Source: Planctomycetota bacterium (GTDB taxonomy: Bacteria; Planctomycetota; Planctomycetia; Planctomycetales; Planctomycetaceae). Taken from it: a DNA stretch of 64,000 bases. The DNA lies in assembly GCA_003388505.1 (NCBI GenBank), contig QQVO01000036.1:154161-218160 (forward strand), in the 5' to 3' direction. The notes under the pieces are model-generated. The model made no database searches. It was not told the DNA's origin and saw only the letters and a program-made list of their open reading frames with translations. Shown one piece after another: positions 8,785 through 17,949 of the stretch (positions are counted from its first letter, which is position 1; each line of letters starts with the position of its first letter). The translations under genes were made by a program, and so were the position numbers.

Positions 8785-9441
8785 CTACTCCTTCGGCAGG
8801 CGGGCCAGCGCTTCGTCCGAACCGATCATGACCAGCACGTCGTCGGGTTGAATCACTTCTTCGGGCGACGGAGAAAAGACGCGCTGCGCCTCCCCCTGCC
8901 GGCGGCGGATCACCACCAGGTTCACGTCGTACTTCGCCCGCAGTTCGAGATGCCGGATCGACTTCTCGTGAAACTCCGCCGGCGCTGAGAACTCGATCAG
9001 CGTCAGGCCGTCCGCCAGCCGGAAGGCGTCGACCAGCCGCGGATTGGCCAGCCGCCGCGCGAGATGCGCCCCCGTTTCCTGCTCGGGTTGAACCACTTCG
9101 TCCGCCCCGATCTGCCGAAAGATCTCGGCATGAATGGCCGTCTGAGCGCGGCACACGACGTGCGGCACGCCAAACTGCTTGAGCACGACGGCCGTCAACA
9201 GCGAGGCTTCAAAGTTCTCGCCGATCGCCACCACCGCGACGTCCACTTTGTCAACCTCCTGCGAGAGCAGCGCCTGCCGATCGGTCGCATCGAGACGCAC
9301 GGCGACGTCGACGTCGTCCTTGATCTCGTCGATCAGCCGGCCGTCGCGGTCGATCGCCAAAACTTCAGCCCCTGCTGCAGACAACCGCCGGGAGAGCGCC
9401 GTTCCGAATCGTCCCAGTCCGATCACAGCGACCTTGGGCAT
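8785..9441 (-). CDS. Potassium uptake regulatory subunit, TrkA/KtrA type
   Basis: 218 residues. The N-terminal RCK/Rossmann domain carries the nucleotide-binding loop VAVIGLGRFGTALSRRL and the acidic ribose ligand in VLAIDRD; the C-terminal TrkA-C (RCK-C) domain covers about residues 135-215 (VNLVVIRRRQ, DVLVMIGSD). It is a single-RCK protein like KtrA, not the double-length E. coli TrkA. It binds the cytosolic face of the TrkH/KtrB channel and gates K+ uptake in response to adenine nucleotides. It lies 23 bp downstream of the channel gene on the same strand, so the two form an operon. Confidence 0.93.
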   Translation of the reverse strand: MPKVAVIGLGRFGTALSRRLSAAGAEVLAIDRDGRLIDEIKDDVDVAVRLDATDRQALLSQEVDKVDVAVVAIGENFEASLLTAVVLKQFGVPHVVCRAQTAIHAEIFRQIGADEVVQPEQETGAHLARRLANPRLVDAFRLADGLTLIEFSAPAEFHEKSIRHLELRAKYDVNLVVIRRRQGEAQRVFSPSPEEVIQPDDVLVMIGSDEALARLPKE

Positions 9442-9464
9442 GTTTCAGCTTTCCAGGAATCGAA

Positions 9465-11327
9465 TCAGCCGAGGGTGACCGATTCTTCGGGGTATTGATA
9501 ACGGGCCGGCGACACCTTTCCAGACAGCGCCAGCATCAGCGTCAAAGGTCCGATGCGTCCGAGAAACATGGCGACGACAATGACGACTCGCGACGGCGGA
9601 CTCAATGATTGCGTCGTGGAAATCACGTCTCCGCTCCCGGTGGAAACGGAAGTCGTGAGGCCGACCGTTCCAGCCGCGCTCGTCGCTTCAAACACGTAGT
9701 CCAGCAGGTTCTCAGGACGCTGTTCGAACAGCAACAGCAGCGCGGTGGTCGTCATCACCGACGCCAGTCCGACGAACAGCACGGCCAGGGCACGGTTCGT
9801 CAGCGTCGGCGGAATCGATCGCCCGAAGCACTCGATGCTGTTCCGCCCCCGCAGCGTGGAGAGCAGGCCCAGCACGGCCAGCGCCAGCACCACGGTCTTC
9901 ACTCCGCCCCCCGTCGAGCAGGGGGACGCGCCGATGAACATCAGGGCGATCGCCAGCAGCTTGGTCGCCGGCTGCAAGCCGTCGATGTCGACCGTATTGA
10001 AGCCCGCCGTCCTGAGCGTGACCGCCTGAAACCAGGCGTCCGCCGGATGCATCGCGGTGGCGCTGGTTCGATCGGGGTCGGTCAGTTCCAGCAGGTAAAT
10101 CACCGCCGTCCCCCCCAGCAGCAGGCACGCCGTCGTGACGAGGACCAGCTTTGAAGACAGCGACACCCGTGCCCTCGGCTGAGGTTCAGATCCGGCCTGA
10201 CGCCGCCAGAGCCGGGAAAGACGTCGCACCCCGACCCGCAACAGATTCCAGACGACCGGAAAACCGAGTCCCCCCACAATAATCAGCAGCGGCACCACTC
10301 CCCACACTTCCCAAGCTCTGGAGCGACCAATGAAGCTGTCCGGCGTCAGCGAAAAACCGGCGTTACAGAAGGCGCTCACGGAGTGAAAACCGCTCATGAA
10401 AATGCGATCGGCCGATTCCAGATCGGCCCACAATCCGCTCAGCAGGAACGCGCCCGCCAACTCGGCGACGGCCGTCAGAATCAGAATCGAGGCGATCACC
10501 GGGCGAATGCTGCCGGCATGTTCGGAAGAGACAATTTCTTTGAGCGTCGAGAACTCGCGCAACTGCACGCCGCGCCCCGCGAGGATCGCAAAAAAGGCCC
10601 CGCACGTCATGATGCCCAGCCCGCCCAACTGAATCAGGCAGAGAATCACGGCCTGCCCCGTGCGGCTCCAATAGGTTCCCGTGTCGACGACGATCAAGCC
10701 GGTCACACAACTCGCGCTCGTCGACGTGAACAGCGCGTCGAGGAACGGCGCACCGACCGGTTCAACGCCCGGCGTTTGCGCCCGGCAGCGGGGCAGCATG
10801 AGCACGAGCGTGCCGACTGTGATCAGAAACAGAAAGGACGAAGTCAGCAGCACGGCAGGATTGATCCCGCCGGCCGTCGCCGTGCGAAGAACTTTCACGC
10901 CGCCGCTGACCGCAGCCACGATCATCAACCACTCCGAGACGCGGACGATCCAATGCCAGCGGCCGCCGTTCCCATCCGCCGCGCCGCCGGCGATCAAAGG
11001 CCCCAGAATCACGACGCCGAGCACGCCCAGCGTCCACAACACGGCCAGCACCACGTGGCTGCGGTGCCGCGAGAAAAACGTCGGCTTTCTCAGGCTCCAG
11101 TGATAACGCAGCGCGATCTCTGCGCTCGTAAAGGCCATGCCGAGAAAGACGATCGCGCCGAATTGCCACGGACGGTCGCGCCCGCTCCATACGCCGTGAC
11201 TGACCACGATGGCCGCAACGCAGACCGTGCGCAGGATGGCGTCGCTCCGCCGCAACCAGCGCGACCGCGCAGGATAGAGCGATCTCTGCGCCAGCAGTTC
11301 TTCGACGTCGCGGTCGTTGGCGGTCAT
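9465..11327 (-). CDS. Potassium channel/transporter subunit, TrkH/KtrB type
   Basis: 620 residues of an integral membrane protein with four pore-loop repeats. The selectivity-filter glycines are visible in SASCVTGLIVVD, AFCNAGFSL, TLRTAGFNTVD and SAAGTVGLTT. About 130 extra N-terminal residues with four hydrophobic segments precede the channel core, making it longer than the usual KtrB. It takes up K+ (possibly with Na+ coupling). First gene of the operon with the RCK subunit; the start ATG is at 11325-11327. Confidence 0.92.
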   Translation of the reverse strand: MTANDRDVEELLAQRSLYPARSRWLRRSDAILRTVCVAAIVVSHGVWSGRDRPWQFGAIVFLGMAFTSAEIALRYHWSLRKPTFFSRHRSHVVLAVLWTLGVLGVVILGPLIAGGAADGNGGRWHWIVRVSEWLMIVAAVSGGVKVLRTATAGGINPAVLLTSSFLFLITVGTLVLMLPRCRAQTPGVEPVGAPFLDALFTSTSASCVTGLIVVDTGTYWSRTGQAVILCLIQLGGLGIMTCGAFFAILAGRGVQLREFSTLKEIVSSEHAGSIRPVIASILILTAVAELAGAFLLSGLWADLESADRIFMSGFHSVSAFCNAGFSLTPDSFIGRSRAWEVWGVVPLLIIVGGLGFPVVWNLLRVGVRRLSRLWRRQAGSEPQPRARVSLSSKLVLVTTACLLLGGTAVIYLLELTDPDRTSATAMHPADAWFQAVTLRTAGFNTVDIDGLQPATKLLAIALMFIGASPCSTGGGVKTVVLALAVLGLLSTLRGRNSIECFGRSIPPTLTNRALAVLFVGLASVMTTTALLLLFEQRPENLLDYVFEATSAAGTVGLTTSVSTGSGDVISTTQSLSPPSRVVIVVAMFLGRIGPLTLMLALSGKVSPARYQYPEESVTLG

Positions 11328-11523
11328 TTCAAAATGCTACTCAAACTCGGAGCCGCTCCGCAGCCGTCACGATGTGGTTGCGGCGCACCGGACAATCGAG
11401 CGCCCAGTGGACGGGGTTGTCAACAACAGCGCGAACGAATCTAATCCCTTAAGACCGACTTATCGAGTTCGACATCGAAATCCGCAGCAGCGGCGAATCG
11501 CGGTCGCACCAGTGGAGGCCATC

Positions 11524-12246
11524 ATGCGGAACTCAGCACTCGCTTTCCGTCCCTCGATCGCGGCGTCACTGGCGGCCATGGCGCTGGCTGTCGCAGTGGG
11601 ACTTCCGGTGACGGGGCAATCCCGCAAGCCGCGGCCCGATTCACCCGCCAATCTCAAGGCGCTCGATCAGAAGGCGGAGGATCTCCAGCGATCATACCTC
11701 ACCGGACTCTACGACCTGGCGGAGGGCTACGAGGACGCCGGTCAACTGGAGAAGGCCAAACAGGCGTTGCAAGAGATTCTCAAGATCAAGCCGGACGCAG
11801 AGGGTGTGAAAACCCGCCTCCAGGAAATCGAGGACGCGGTCTTCGACGGTACGAGTCACGTCGTCGAGGTCGATGCCTCCAAAGGGTGGATTACAACGGG
11901 GGTGTTCGTCAAGAAGGACCAGCCGGTTCGTCTGACGGCGGATGGAACTTATCGCTACATCGTGAATGAGTCGCTGGGACCGGAGGGTTTCCGCGGCGAG
12001 GACGTGATGCGCGACATGGCTTCCGACGTTCCCAACGGCGCTGTGATGGCACTGATCGTCCCCCCGCCCCAGCAGGGACAACGCCAGCCGCCCAAACCGA
12101 GCGGACCGTTCACAATCGGCAAGGCGCGCGATCTGGAGCCGCCGGCCGACGGCATGCTGCTGCTGCGAATCAACGTGCCGCCGGGCAGCAAATGCATCGG
12201 CAAACTCAAAGTCACCCTGTCGGGCAATATCCAGCCGAACCCGTAG
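11524..12246 (+). CDS. Secreted protein with LecA/PA-IL-like domain
   Basis: 240 residues from the ATG at 11524, preceded by GTGGAGG. Signal peptide: IAASLAAMALAVAVGLPVTG. Residues 40-100 form one or two TPR-like helical hairpins (LYDLAEGYEDAGQLEKAKQAL). The C-terminal half (VVEVDASKGWITTGVFVKK...VRLTADGTYRY) resembles the PA-IL/LecA-like beta-sandwich found in many planctomycete secreted proteins. The predicted location is the periplasm, possibly carbohydrate-binding. The open frame starts at 11317 but that part overlaps the trkH promoter region and is not signal-like. Confidence 0.7.
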   Translation: MRNSALAFRPSIAASLAAMALAVAVGLPVTGQSRKPRPDSPANLKALDQKAEDLQRSYLTGLYDLAEGYEDAGQLEKAKQALQEILKIKPDAEGVKTRLQEIEDAVFDGTSHVVEVDASKGWITTGVFVKKDQPVRLTADGTYRYIVNESLGPEGFRGEDVMRDMASDVPNGAVMALIVPPPQQGQRQPPKPSGPFTIGKARDLEPPADGMLLLRINVPPGSKCIGKLKVTLSGNIQPNP

Positions 12247-12691
12247 CACACCGGGCAAGAACGACTCTTCGAAATTCCAGCAATCCGGGCCGCCGGGACC
12301 GGACTGCGTGTCCTCGCCGCGACAGTTCGTCCGTTGATCGACCAGGGACGCCCCAGCGCGGGTGTCTACGCTGCCACGGCCTTGGAAGGCCGTCAGTTAC
12401 ACACATCTCGATATCACTCTGGCTCCGTAAACGCCGCGCGGGCGCCGACCGTACGCTGAAGGCGTACGACAGCGGAGCCCAGGGTGAGCGGCGCAGCCGC
12501 GTCACCCTGGGTTGTCGTGGGCAAGGATTCAGCGTGAACTCTGAAAGAGTTCCACAGTCGCCGCCTGTCGAACGCCTTCAGCGTTCTTGCAAGCGCGCCA
12601 ACCTCAGACCGGGGGTGCGCTCCTGTCGTCGCGACCCCCGGCTTCGCTGTGCGACGCCTTCAGCGTCGCTCGCAGTCGGCGTTTCTGGTCC
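12247..12691. repeat. Hairpin-rich intergenic array
   Basis: 445 bp with no gene but an unusual density of short perfect hairpins: ACGGCCTT/AAGGCCGT (12376-12393), CGTACGC-TGAAG-GCGTACG (12450-12468), CCCAGGGTGA/TCACCCTGGG (12478-12511, with an inner GCGGC/GCCGC), GAACTC-TGAAA-GAGTTC (12536-12552), GAACGC-CTTCA-GCGTTC (12570-12586), CCGGGGGT/ACCCCCGG (12609-12641) and GCGACGC-CTTCA-GCGTCGC (12651-12669). Four share the same five-base loop (TGAAG, its complement CTTCA, or TGAAA) while the stems differ with full compensation. Confidence 0.75.
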
Positions 12692-14137
12692 TCAATCGGT
12701 ATTCGGCGTCGGCCGCGGGCGGGGTTCGGGAGCGGGGGGACGCTTTGAGGGGTCGATCGGCCATTCTCGGCTTGGCTCGTGGGCTTCCTCCATAATCTGC
12801 GCCAGATCCCGGGCGATGCTCTCGTGCTCCGCTGCGACGTTGTGCTCTTCGCCCACGTCCGCCTCCAGATCGTAGAGTTCAAGCGTTTCGTCGTCGGTCA
12901 GGTAACGGACCGCCTTCCACTTGCCCATCCGCACCGCCTGCGCGAACTTCCCTTCGTGAAACTCCCAGTACAAGTACTCGTGCTGCTCCTGTTCGTCCTC
13001 ATTGCCCAGCAGCGTCGGCGCCATGCTCAGTCCGTCAAAGCCGGGAGGATAAAAGGCGCTCGCCAGTTCCCCGAAGGTCGCCATCAGGTCCTGATGGCCG
13101 GAGATGTGGTCGGTCTCGGCGCCGGGTTCGATCCGGCCGGGCCAGCGGGCGATCATCGGCACGCGGATTCCACCTTCGTACAGATCCCGCTTCTTGCCCC
13201 GCAGCGGACCGTTGGAATCGAAGAACTCCGGATCGTTGCCCCCCTCCGCGTGCGGACCGTTGTCCGACGTAAAGAACACCAGCGTCTTTTCATCCAGTCC
13301 GTGTTCCCGCAGTTTGAAGAACAGCAGCCCCATGTCGGTATCGAGCCGGGTGATCATCGCCGCCAGACCTTTCTGCGGGTCCGGCCAGTCCTTCTCGGCG
13401 TAGATTCCGTAATCAGGGATCTCCATCCCGGCTTCGCGGGCCTCGTTATTGGCGTGGGGGATCGTGACCGGCAGGTACAGGAAGAATGGCTCATCTTTGT
13501 GCCGGTCGATGAACTGCAGCGCCTCGGCGAAGATCAGATCGTGTGAGTATTCGTTCTTCTCGGTCGCGACGCCTTGACCGTAATCCCCCTCGCCGGGCAC
13601 GACGTTAGTCAACGTCTCCCGCTTCAGATTGCGAATCAGGAACGAGGGGTAATAGTTGTGCGCGTGGTGCTGATCGAGATAGCCGTAAAACTCGTCGAAT
13701 CCCTGGACGATGGGATGCCCTCCGGAGTTCTCGTGTCCGAGTCCCCACTTGCCGAACGCGCCGGTCTTGTAACCGGCCTTTTGCGCCACCTCGCCGACGG
13801 TCACGTCGCCGATCCGCAGATTCCACTTGCTGTTGCCGCGGATGAAGCAATGCCCGGTGTGCAGGGCGGTCATCAGCACGCAGCGCGACGGAGCGCAGAC
13901 GGTCGACCCGGCATAGTAGTTCGTGAACTTCATCCCCTCGGCCGCCATGCCGTCGATGTTGGGCGTCTCGATCTCCGTCTGCCCGTAACAGCCGAGGTCG
14001 CCGTATCCGAGATCGTCGGCCATGACGAAGATGACGTTCGGCTTCTCTTTCGTCAGTTCCGCGTCGTCGTCCGCCAGAACGGGCGTCAGACCGAATGCAG
14101 CGACATAGAGAGCAAGCAGGCGCCGAATGAGGGACAT
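12692..14137 (-). CDS. Secreted arylsulfatase (formylglycine type)
   Basis: 481 residues. The ATG at 14135-14137 follows a GGAAGGA ribosome-binding site. Signal peptide LIRRLLALYVAAFGLTPVLA. Metal-binding aspartates lie in VIFVMADDLGYGDLG. The catalytic signature is CAPSR (in STVCAPSRCVLMTALHTGH), whose Cys is converted to formylglycine. FFTSDNGPH and LRGKKRDLYEGGIRVP are further sulfatase hallmarks. The predicted role is hydrolysis of sulfate esters on polysaccharides in the periplasm, a planctomycete speciality. It needs a formylglycine-generating enzyme, not found in this window. The C-terminal tail is Pro/Arg-rich. Confidence 0.94.
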   Translation of the reverse strand: MSLIRRLLALYVAAFGLTPVLADDDAELTKEKPNVIFVMADDLGYGDLGCYGQTEIETPNIDGMAAEGMKFTNYYAGSTVCAPSRCVLMTALHTGHCFIRGNSKWNLRIGDVTVGEVAQKAGYKTGAFGKWGLGHENSGGHPIVQGFDEFYGYLDQHHAHNYYPSFLIRNLKRETLTNVVPGEGDYGQGVATEKNEYSHDLIFAEALQFIDRHKDEPFFLYLPVTIPHANNEAREAGMEIPDYGIYAEKDWPDPQKGLAAMITRLDTDMGLLFFKLREHGLDEKTLVFFTSDNGPHAEGGNDPEFFDSNGPLRGKKRDLYEGGIRVPMIARWPGRIEPGAETDHISGHQDLMATFGELASAFYPPGFDGLSMAPTLLGNEDEQEQHEYLYWEFHEGKFAQAVRMGKWKAVRYLTDDETLELYDLEADVGEEHNVAAEHESIARDLAQIMEEAHEPSREWPIDPSKRPPAPEPRPRPTPNTD

Positions 14138-14563
14138 CACGTTCCTTCCGTCAGAAGAATTCTCGATGGATGAGAGACGCGCGATTGATCCGGCGAGAAT
14201 CGGTCACGTGCAACGAAAACTACCAGCCGTTTCGAGTCCGATCAACGGCTTGGCGATCCGTTTCAAAACGTCACATGGTTTCACGCGTCCCGTTTATAGT
14301 GCTGTGCAGTTCGGTATGTGGTTCCAAGAATGATCCGTTCTTGATTCGCGGATGCATGACCGAAAATGAGCTGAGGGCTGAGAGTCAAGAGCCCAGAGCT
14401 CTAACCATCGACGCATCAAAGAGTTGTGCCCCTTGATTCTCGACTCTCGGCTCTCGACCCGCCACTTCGCCGGAGATGACGAACTCCAGCCAACCTGCCC
14501 CCTCAGCACAAACACAGTTCTGCAGAGCGCTCTGGCCGCGACCCGCAGGGGAGCGCTGCGTTG
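14138..14563. other. Intergenic stretch with GAGAGTC-type simple repeats
   Basis: 426 bp upstream of the sulfatase. It holds two blocks of GAGAGTC/GAGAGCC-like units in opposite orientation (about 14370-14402 and 14433-14461), which could pair. A similar GAGAGTCGAGAGTCGATG phrase recurs near 36593-36610. No ORF is supported. Confidence 0.45.
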
Positions 14564-15637
14564 CTACCTCGACTCGACAGAACCGTCTCCGATCCGGCTG
14601 CGGACCTGTTTGACCATGTGGTCCACGATGAACGGGAAGTAAACGGCGACCGTGTAATGTCCCCCGGGAACTTCCAGCCGGTGGGACGGGTCGAGATTCG
14701 CGGCCTTGGCGAGCAGACGGGCGTTCTTGATCGGCACCACTTCGTCCTGTTGAGCCGCATAGACCCAGGTCTTCTCCGGATCGAGCCGGTGCGCCAACGT
14801 GGACGGTTCCGCGATCTCGAGGACTTTCTGCAACCGCTCCCCCTGGTAACCGGCTTCGGCCAGTTGCTCGCGGAGTTTGGCCGTGTCCTTTTGTCCGGTC
14901 TGCACAATGTCGTACAGGTCCGCCCCCGCCAGCATGATGAACACGCCGTCGAAGCAACCGTCGATGGCCGCGGTGATCGACGTCACAAATCCGCCCAGGC
15001 TTGTCCCCTGGATCCCGATGAAGTCAGTGTCGACCTCGGGGATCGCCGCGATCGCGTCCCGTCCGCGGCGGGCGTCGGTCATCCCCTGCCGCATCACGGC
15101 ATGAAAGTTCTCCGCCGTCGGACGCCGCTGCTCCCCCCGCCGCTCGCCATAGTACGGCAGGTGAATCATGAACGCGTGCACCCCCCGATTGCGGATCGCC
15201 TTGGCGAAGAGGCGACCGGCCGTCATCCCCGAACCCGATTCATGGATGACGAGGATCGCCGGCGCATTGACGATAGGAGTCGCCGCCGCTTCATTCTCGG
15301 AACCCCCATCCCGCACCGCGTACCACTCCATAGTGACCAGATCGTTCTGTGATTCACCGCTCGGCAGCGGCGAGGGGAAGGAGAGCAAGGCGTCGTACTC
15401 TTCCCCGGCACGGAATTCACACCGCACGGAGAACTCGTCCGGCTTCCAACTCAGCAGCCGGAGTCGCTCCTTCCCGGCTTGGTCGTCCGCAGCGGGGGGC
15501 GCCACTGTGTCGGCTGCGGAGTACGTGACTTCGTCCTGCTTCTCCGCAGCCTCGGCCGCAAGTGCAGTCTGCATCAGGAGCGACAACGTCAGCAGAACGA
15601 GCGGTCGGCCGCCGCTGGCTGGATTGAGAGTGGGCAT
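14564..15637 (-). CDS. Secreted alpha/beta hydrolase
   Basis: 357 residues from the ATG at 15635-15637 (an in-frame TTG lies 6 bp upstream). Signal peptide PLVLLTLSLLMQTALAAEA. The alpha/beta-hydrolase fold is shown by PAILVIHESGSGM (oxyanion strand), the nucleophile elbow GTSLGG, an acid region near WVYAAQQDEVVP, and the catalytic His in VPGGHYTVAV. Substrate is unknown; related planctomycete proteins are annotated as esterases or dienelactone-hydrolase-like enzymes. It is preceded by the divergent lhr promoter region. Confidence 0.8.
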   Translation of the reverse strand: MPTLNPASGGRPLVLLTLSLLMQTALAAEAAEKQDEVTYSAADTVAPPAADDQAGKERLRLLSWKPDEFSVRCEFRAGEEYDALLSFPSPLPSGESQNDLVTMEWYAVRDGGSENEAAATPIVNAPAILVIHESGSGMTAGRLFAKAIRNRGVHAFMIHLPYYGERRGEQRRPTAENFHAVMRQGMTDARRGRDAIAAIPEVDTDFIGIQGTSLGGFVTSITAAIDGCFDGVFIMLAGADLYDIVQTGQKDTAKLREQLAEAGYQGERLQKVLEIAEPSTLAHRLDPEKTWVYAAQQDEVVPIKNARLLAKAANLDPSHRLEVPGGHYTVAVYFPFIVDHMVKQVRSRIGDGSVESR

Positions 15638-15826
15638 GGGCAAGCTGACTCAGGTTGTGGGTAGGAAAGGAGACACCGGCCGGAGACGAGGATACCGCTG
15701 TGCTCCATTCTGTCCGTTGTCCACTTGAAAGTGAATGGTTCTTGCATGTGTCTGGTGGAGTATGAAGCCACTGGATGGAGTGCACAGATTTTGACTGGCT
15801 GCACCCTCTTCCATTTTGTGTCGTGC

Positions 15827-15835
15827 TGTTATAAT
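15827..15835 (+). promoter_or_regulatory. Extended -10 promoter of lhr
   Basis: TGTTATAAT matches the extended -10 consensus TGnTATAAT exactly. It lies 39 bp upstream of the lhr start codon. The upstream TTGACT at 15791 is too far (33 bp) to be its -35, so the extended -10 probably works with a weak -35. Confidence 0.6.
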
Positions 15836-15873
15836 CGGTGTGCACCTGTTCACATTCGGTCCGAGGTCTCCAA

Positions 15874-17694
15874 ATGCCGCTCGATGCATTTCATCCCGTC
15901 ATACAAGGCTGGTTCGAGAACCGCTTTGACGGTCCGACCGAGCCGCAGACGAAGGGGTGGCCGGCGATCGTCAGCGGCCGGCACACGCTGATTGCCGCGC
16001 CGACCGGCAGCGGAAAAACCCTCACCGGCTTTCTCGCGGTGATCGACCGGCTCTTTCGCGAAGCGGCGGAGGGCCGGCTGAACGAGGAGCTGCGGGTCGT
16101 CTACGTTTCGCCGCTGCGGGCGCTCTCGAACGACATGCACCGCAACCTCGAAGTGCCGCTGGCGGAGATCGCCGCGCACGCGGAGGCCCAGGGTCTCACG
16201 GTCCCTCCCATTCGCATCGGTTTGCGCACCGGAGACACGAATTCGTATCGCCGTTCGCAACTGGTCAAACGGCCGCCCCACATACTGGTGACGACGCCCG
16301 AGTCGCTCTACCTGATGCTGACGGCGGAAAAGAGCCGTGAGGTACTGTGTTCGGTCGACACGGTGATCGTCGATGAGATTCACGCGCTGGTGCGGGATAA
16401 GCGCGGTTCGCACCTGGCGCTGAGCCTCGAACGACTCGAAGCATTGGCCGATCGTCGGTTGCAGCGGATCGGGCTGTCGGCGACTCAGAAGCCGATCGAA
16501 CGGATGGCTGACTTCCTCATTGGCCGAGACTCGTCCGCCAACGCGCCGTCGGACGGAATAAATGAGGACCGGTCGCTGACGTGTGAAATCATCGACGTGG
16601 GACACGCCCGCGACCTCGATCTGGCGATCGAAACGCCGCCGAGCGAATTGTCGGCAGTCTGCTCCCATGAGCAATGGGCGGAGATTAACGCCCGGCTGGT
16701 GGAATTGATCGAGCAGCACCACAGCACGCTGATCTTCGTCAATACGCGGCGACTGGCGGAACGGGTCACGCATCAGTTGACGGAGTTGCTGGGGGAGGAC
16801 GCCGTCGGAACGCATCACGGCGCGCTGGCGGCCGATCTTAGGCTCGGAACGGAACAGCGTCTCAAAGAGGGAACGCTGCGGGCCGTGGTGGCGACGGCAT
16901 CGCTGGAACTCGGCATCGATGTGGGGCACATCGACCTGGTGGTTCAATTGGGATCGCCGCGGTCGATCGCGACGTTCCTGCAGCGGATCGGCCGTAGCGG
17001 CCACGCCTTGGGACTTGTGCCGAAGGGCCGCCTCTTCGCCCTCACGCGCGATGAACTGCTGGAGTGCATGGCGCTGATCCGCGCGGTGAAGGCCGGCCGT
17101 CTGGACGCCGTGCCGATTCCGGAAGCTCCGCTCGACGTGCTTGCGCAACAGATCGTGGCCGAGGCGGCCGGACAGGAATGGAACACGGATGAACTCTTCA
17201 ACCGCGTCCGCCGCGCTTACCCCTACCGCAACCTGTCGCGGGAGCAGTTCGATGAGACGCTGAAGTTTCTGAGCGAAGGAGTGACTTCGACCTCCGGACG
17301 GACAACCACGCTGCTGCACCACGATCAAGTGAACGGCCGCATCCGCGGTCGCCGCGCCGCCCGGCTGACGGCGATCAACAACGCCGGGGCGATCCCGGAA
17401 GTTGACGCGATTCGCGTGATCCTTGAATCGGAGAACACCGTCGTCGGCTCGGTTGACGAGGACTTCGGCGTGGAGAGCATGGCGGGGGACATCTTCCTGC
17501 TCGGCAACACCTCCTGGCGGATTCACCAACTTCGCGGCAACGACCTCATCGTCTCCGACGCCCAGGGCGCACCGCCGACAATCCCATTCTGGCGAGGCGA
17601 AGCCCCCGGACGGACTGTGGAATTGTCGGAGGAAGTGTCCCGGTTGCGGGAGGAGATTCGCGGAAGGATAATGACCTCCGATTCGACGCAGTAA
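15874..17694 (+). CDS. lhr: Lhr-type superfamily 2 helicase, N-terminal half (split gene)
   Basis: 606 residues containing the helicase motor of Lhr: Walker A APTGSGKT (42-49), DEIH box (167-170), SAT motif (202-204), and the second RecA domain with TLIFVNTRRLAERV and QRIGRSGH. Winged-helix and beta-barrel regions follow (GSVDEDFGVESMAGDIFLLG, PFWRGEAPGRTVELSEEV). In full-length Lhr the sequence continues into the segment found at 20020-22803; here it ends with a short unrelated tail RGRIMTSDSTQ. The ATG at 15874 follows GAGG. Lhr is a 3'-5' ssDNA translocase and DNA:RNA unwinding repair helicase. Confidence 0.92.
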   Translation: MPLDAFHPVIQGWFENRFDGPTEPQTKGWPAIVSGRHTLIAAPTGSGKTLTGFLAVIDRLFREAAEGRLNEELRVVYVSPLRALSNDMHRNLEVPLAEIAAHAEAQGLTVPPIRIGLRTGDTNSYRRSQLVKRPPHILVTTPESLYLMLTAEKSREVLCSVDTVIVDEIHALVRDKRGSHLALSLERLEALADRRLQRIGLSATQKPIERMADFLIGRDSSANAPSDGINEDRSLTCEIIDVGHARDLDLAIETPPSELSAVCSHEQWAEINARLVELIEQHHSTLIFVNTRRLAERVTHQLTELLGEDAVGTHHGALAADLRLGTEQRLKEGTLRAVVATASLELGIDVGHIDLVVQLGSPRSIATFLQRIGRSGHALGLVPKGRLFALTRDELLECMALIRAVKAGRLDAVPIPEAPLDVLAQQIVAEAAGQEWNTDELFNRVRRAYPYRNLSREQFDETLKFLSEGVTSTSGRTTTLLHHDQVNGRIRGRRAARLTAINNAGAIPEVDAIRVILESENTVVGSVDEDFGVESMAGDIFLLGNTSWRIHQLRGNDLIVSDAQGAPPTIPFWRGEAPGRTVELSEEVSRLREEIRGRIMTSDSTQ

Positions 17695-17700
17695 TGACCT
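17669..17700 (+). repeat. Short direct repeat at the lhr break
   Basis: TAATGACCT occurs at 17669-17677 and again at 17692-17700, straddling the stop codon of the first lhr half. The far side of the insert has AATGAC at 20019-20024. This could be an insertion scar, but the repeat is short. Confidence 0.4.
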
Positions 17701-17748
17701 GAATCGCACAGGCGCGAACGACATCCTTGAGAGTGCAATAGCGGAACC

Positions 17749-17949
17749 ATGAAAGTCCGCGAAGTCATCAAACTCATCAAAGCGGACGGCTGGTATCTCG
17801 ACAGGACGCGCGGCGACCATCGACAGTTCAAGCACGCAACCAAGCCCGGTCTGGTCACCGTTTCCGGGAAACTCAGTCAGGACATTCCACCAGGCACACT
17901 GAACAGCATCCTCAAGCAGGCGGGCCTGAAAGGCTCGGACCAATCATGA
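17749..17949 (+). CDS. hicA: HicA-type mRNA interferase toxin
   Basis: 66 residues, the usual length of HicA. It begins MKVREVIKLIKADGWYLDR and contains the dsRBD-like core with the catalytic His in TRGDHRQFKHA, followed by VTVSGKLSQDIPPGTLNSIL, all typical. HicA cleaves mRNA and tmRNA. Its stop codon overlaps the start of hicB in an ATGA (17946-17949), the standard coupled arrangement. It is the first gene of the insert in lhr. Confidence 0.93.
   Translation: MKVREVIKLIKADGWYLDRTRGDHRQFKHATKPGLVTVSGKLSQDIPPGTLNSILKQAGLKGSDQS

Noticed and set aside
15791..15835. TTGACT/TATAAT pair as a classical promoter
   Set aside because: The spacer is 33 bp, far too long; only the extended -10 is kept.
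15850..17943. 697-residue minus-strand ORF opposite lhr
   Set aside because: Shadow frame of the helicase gene; Arg/Gln/His-rich and without motifs.
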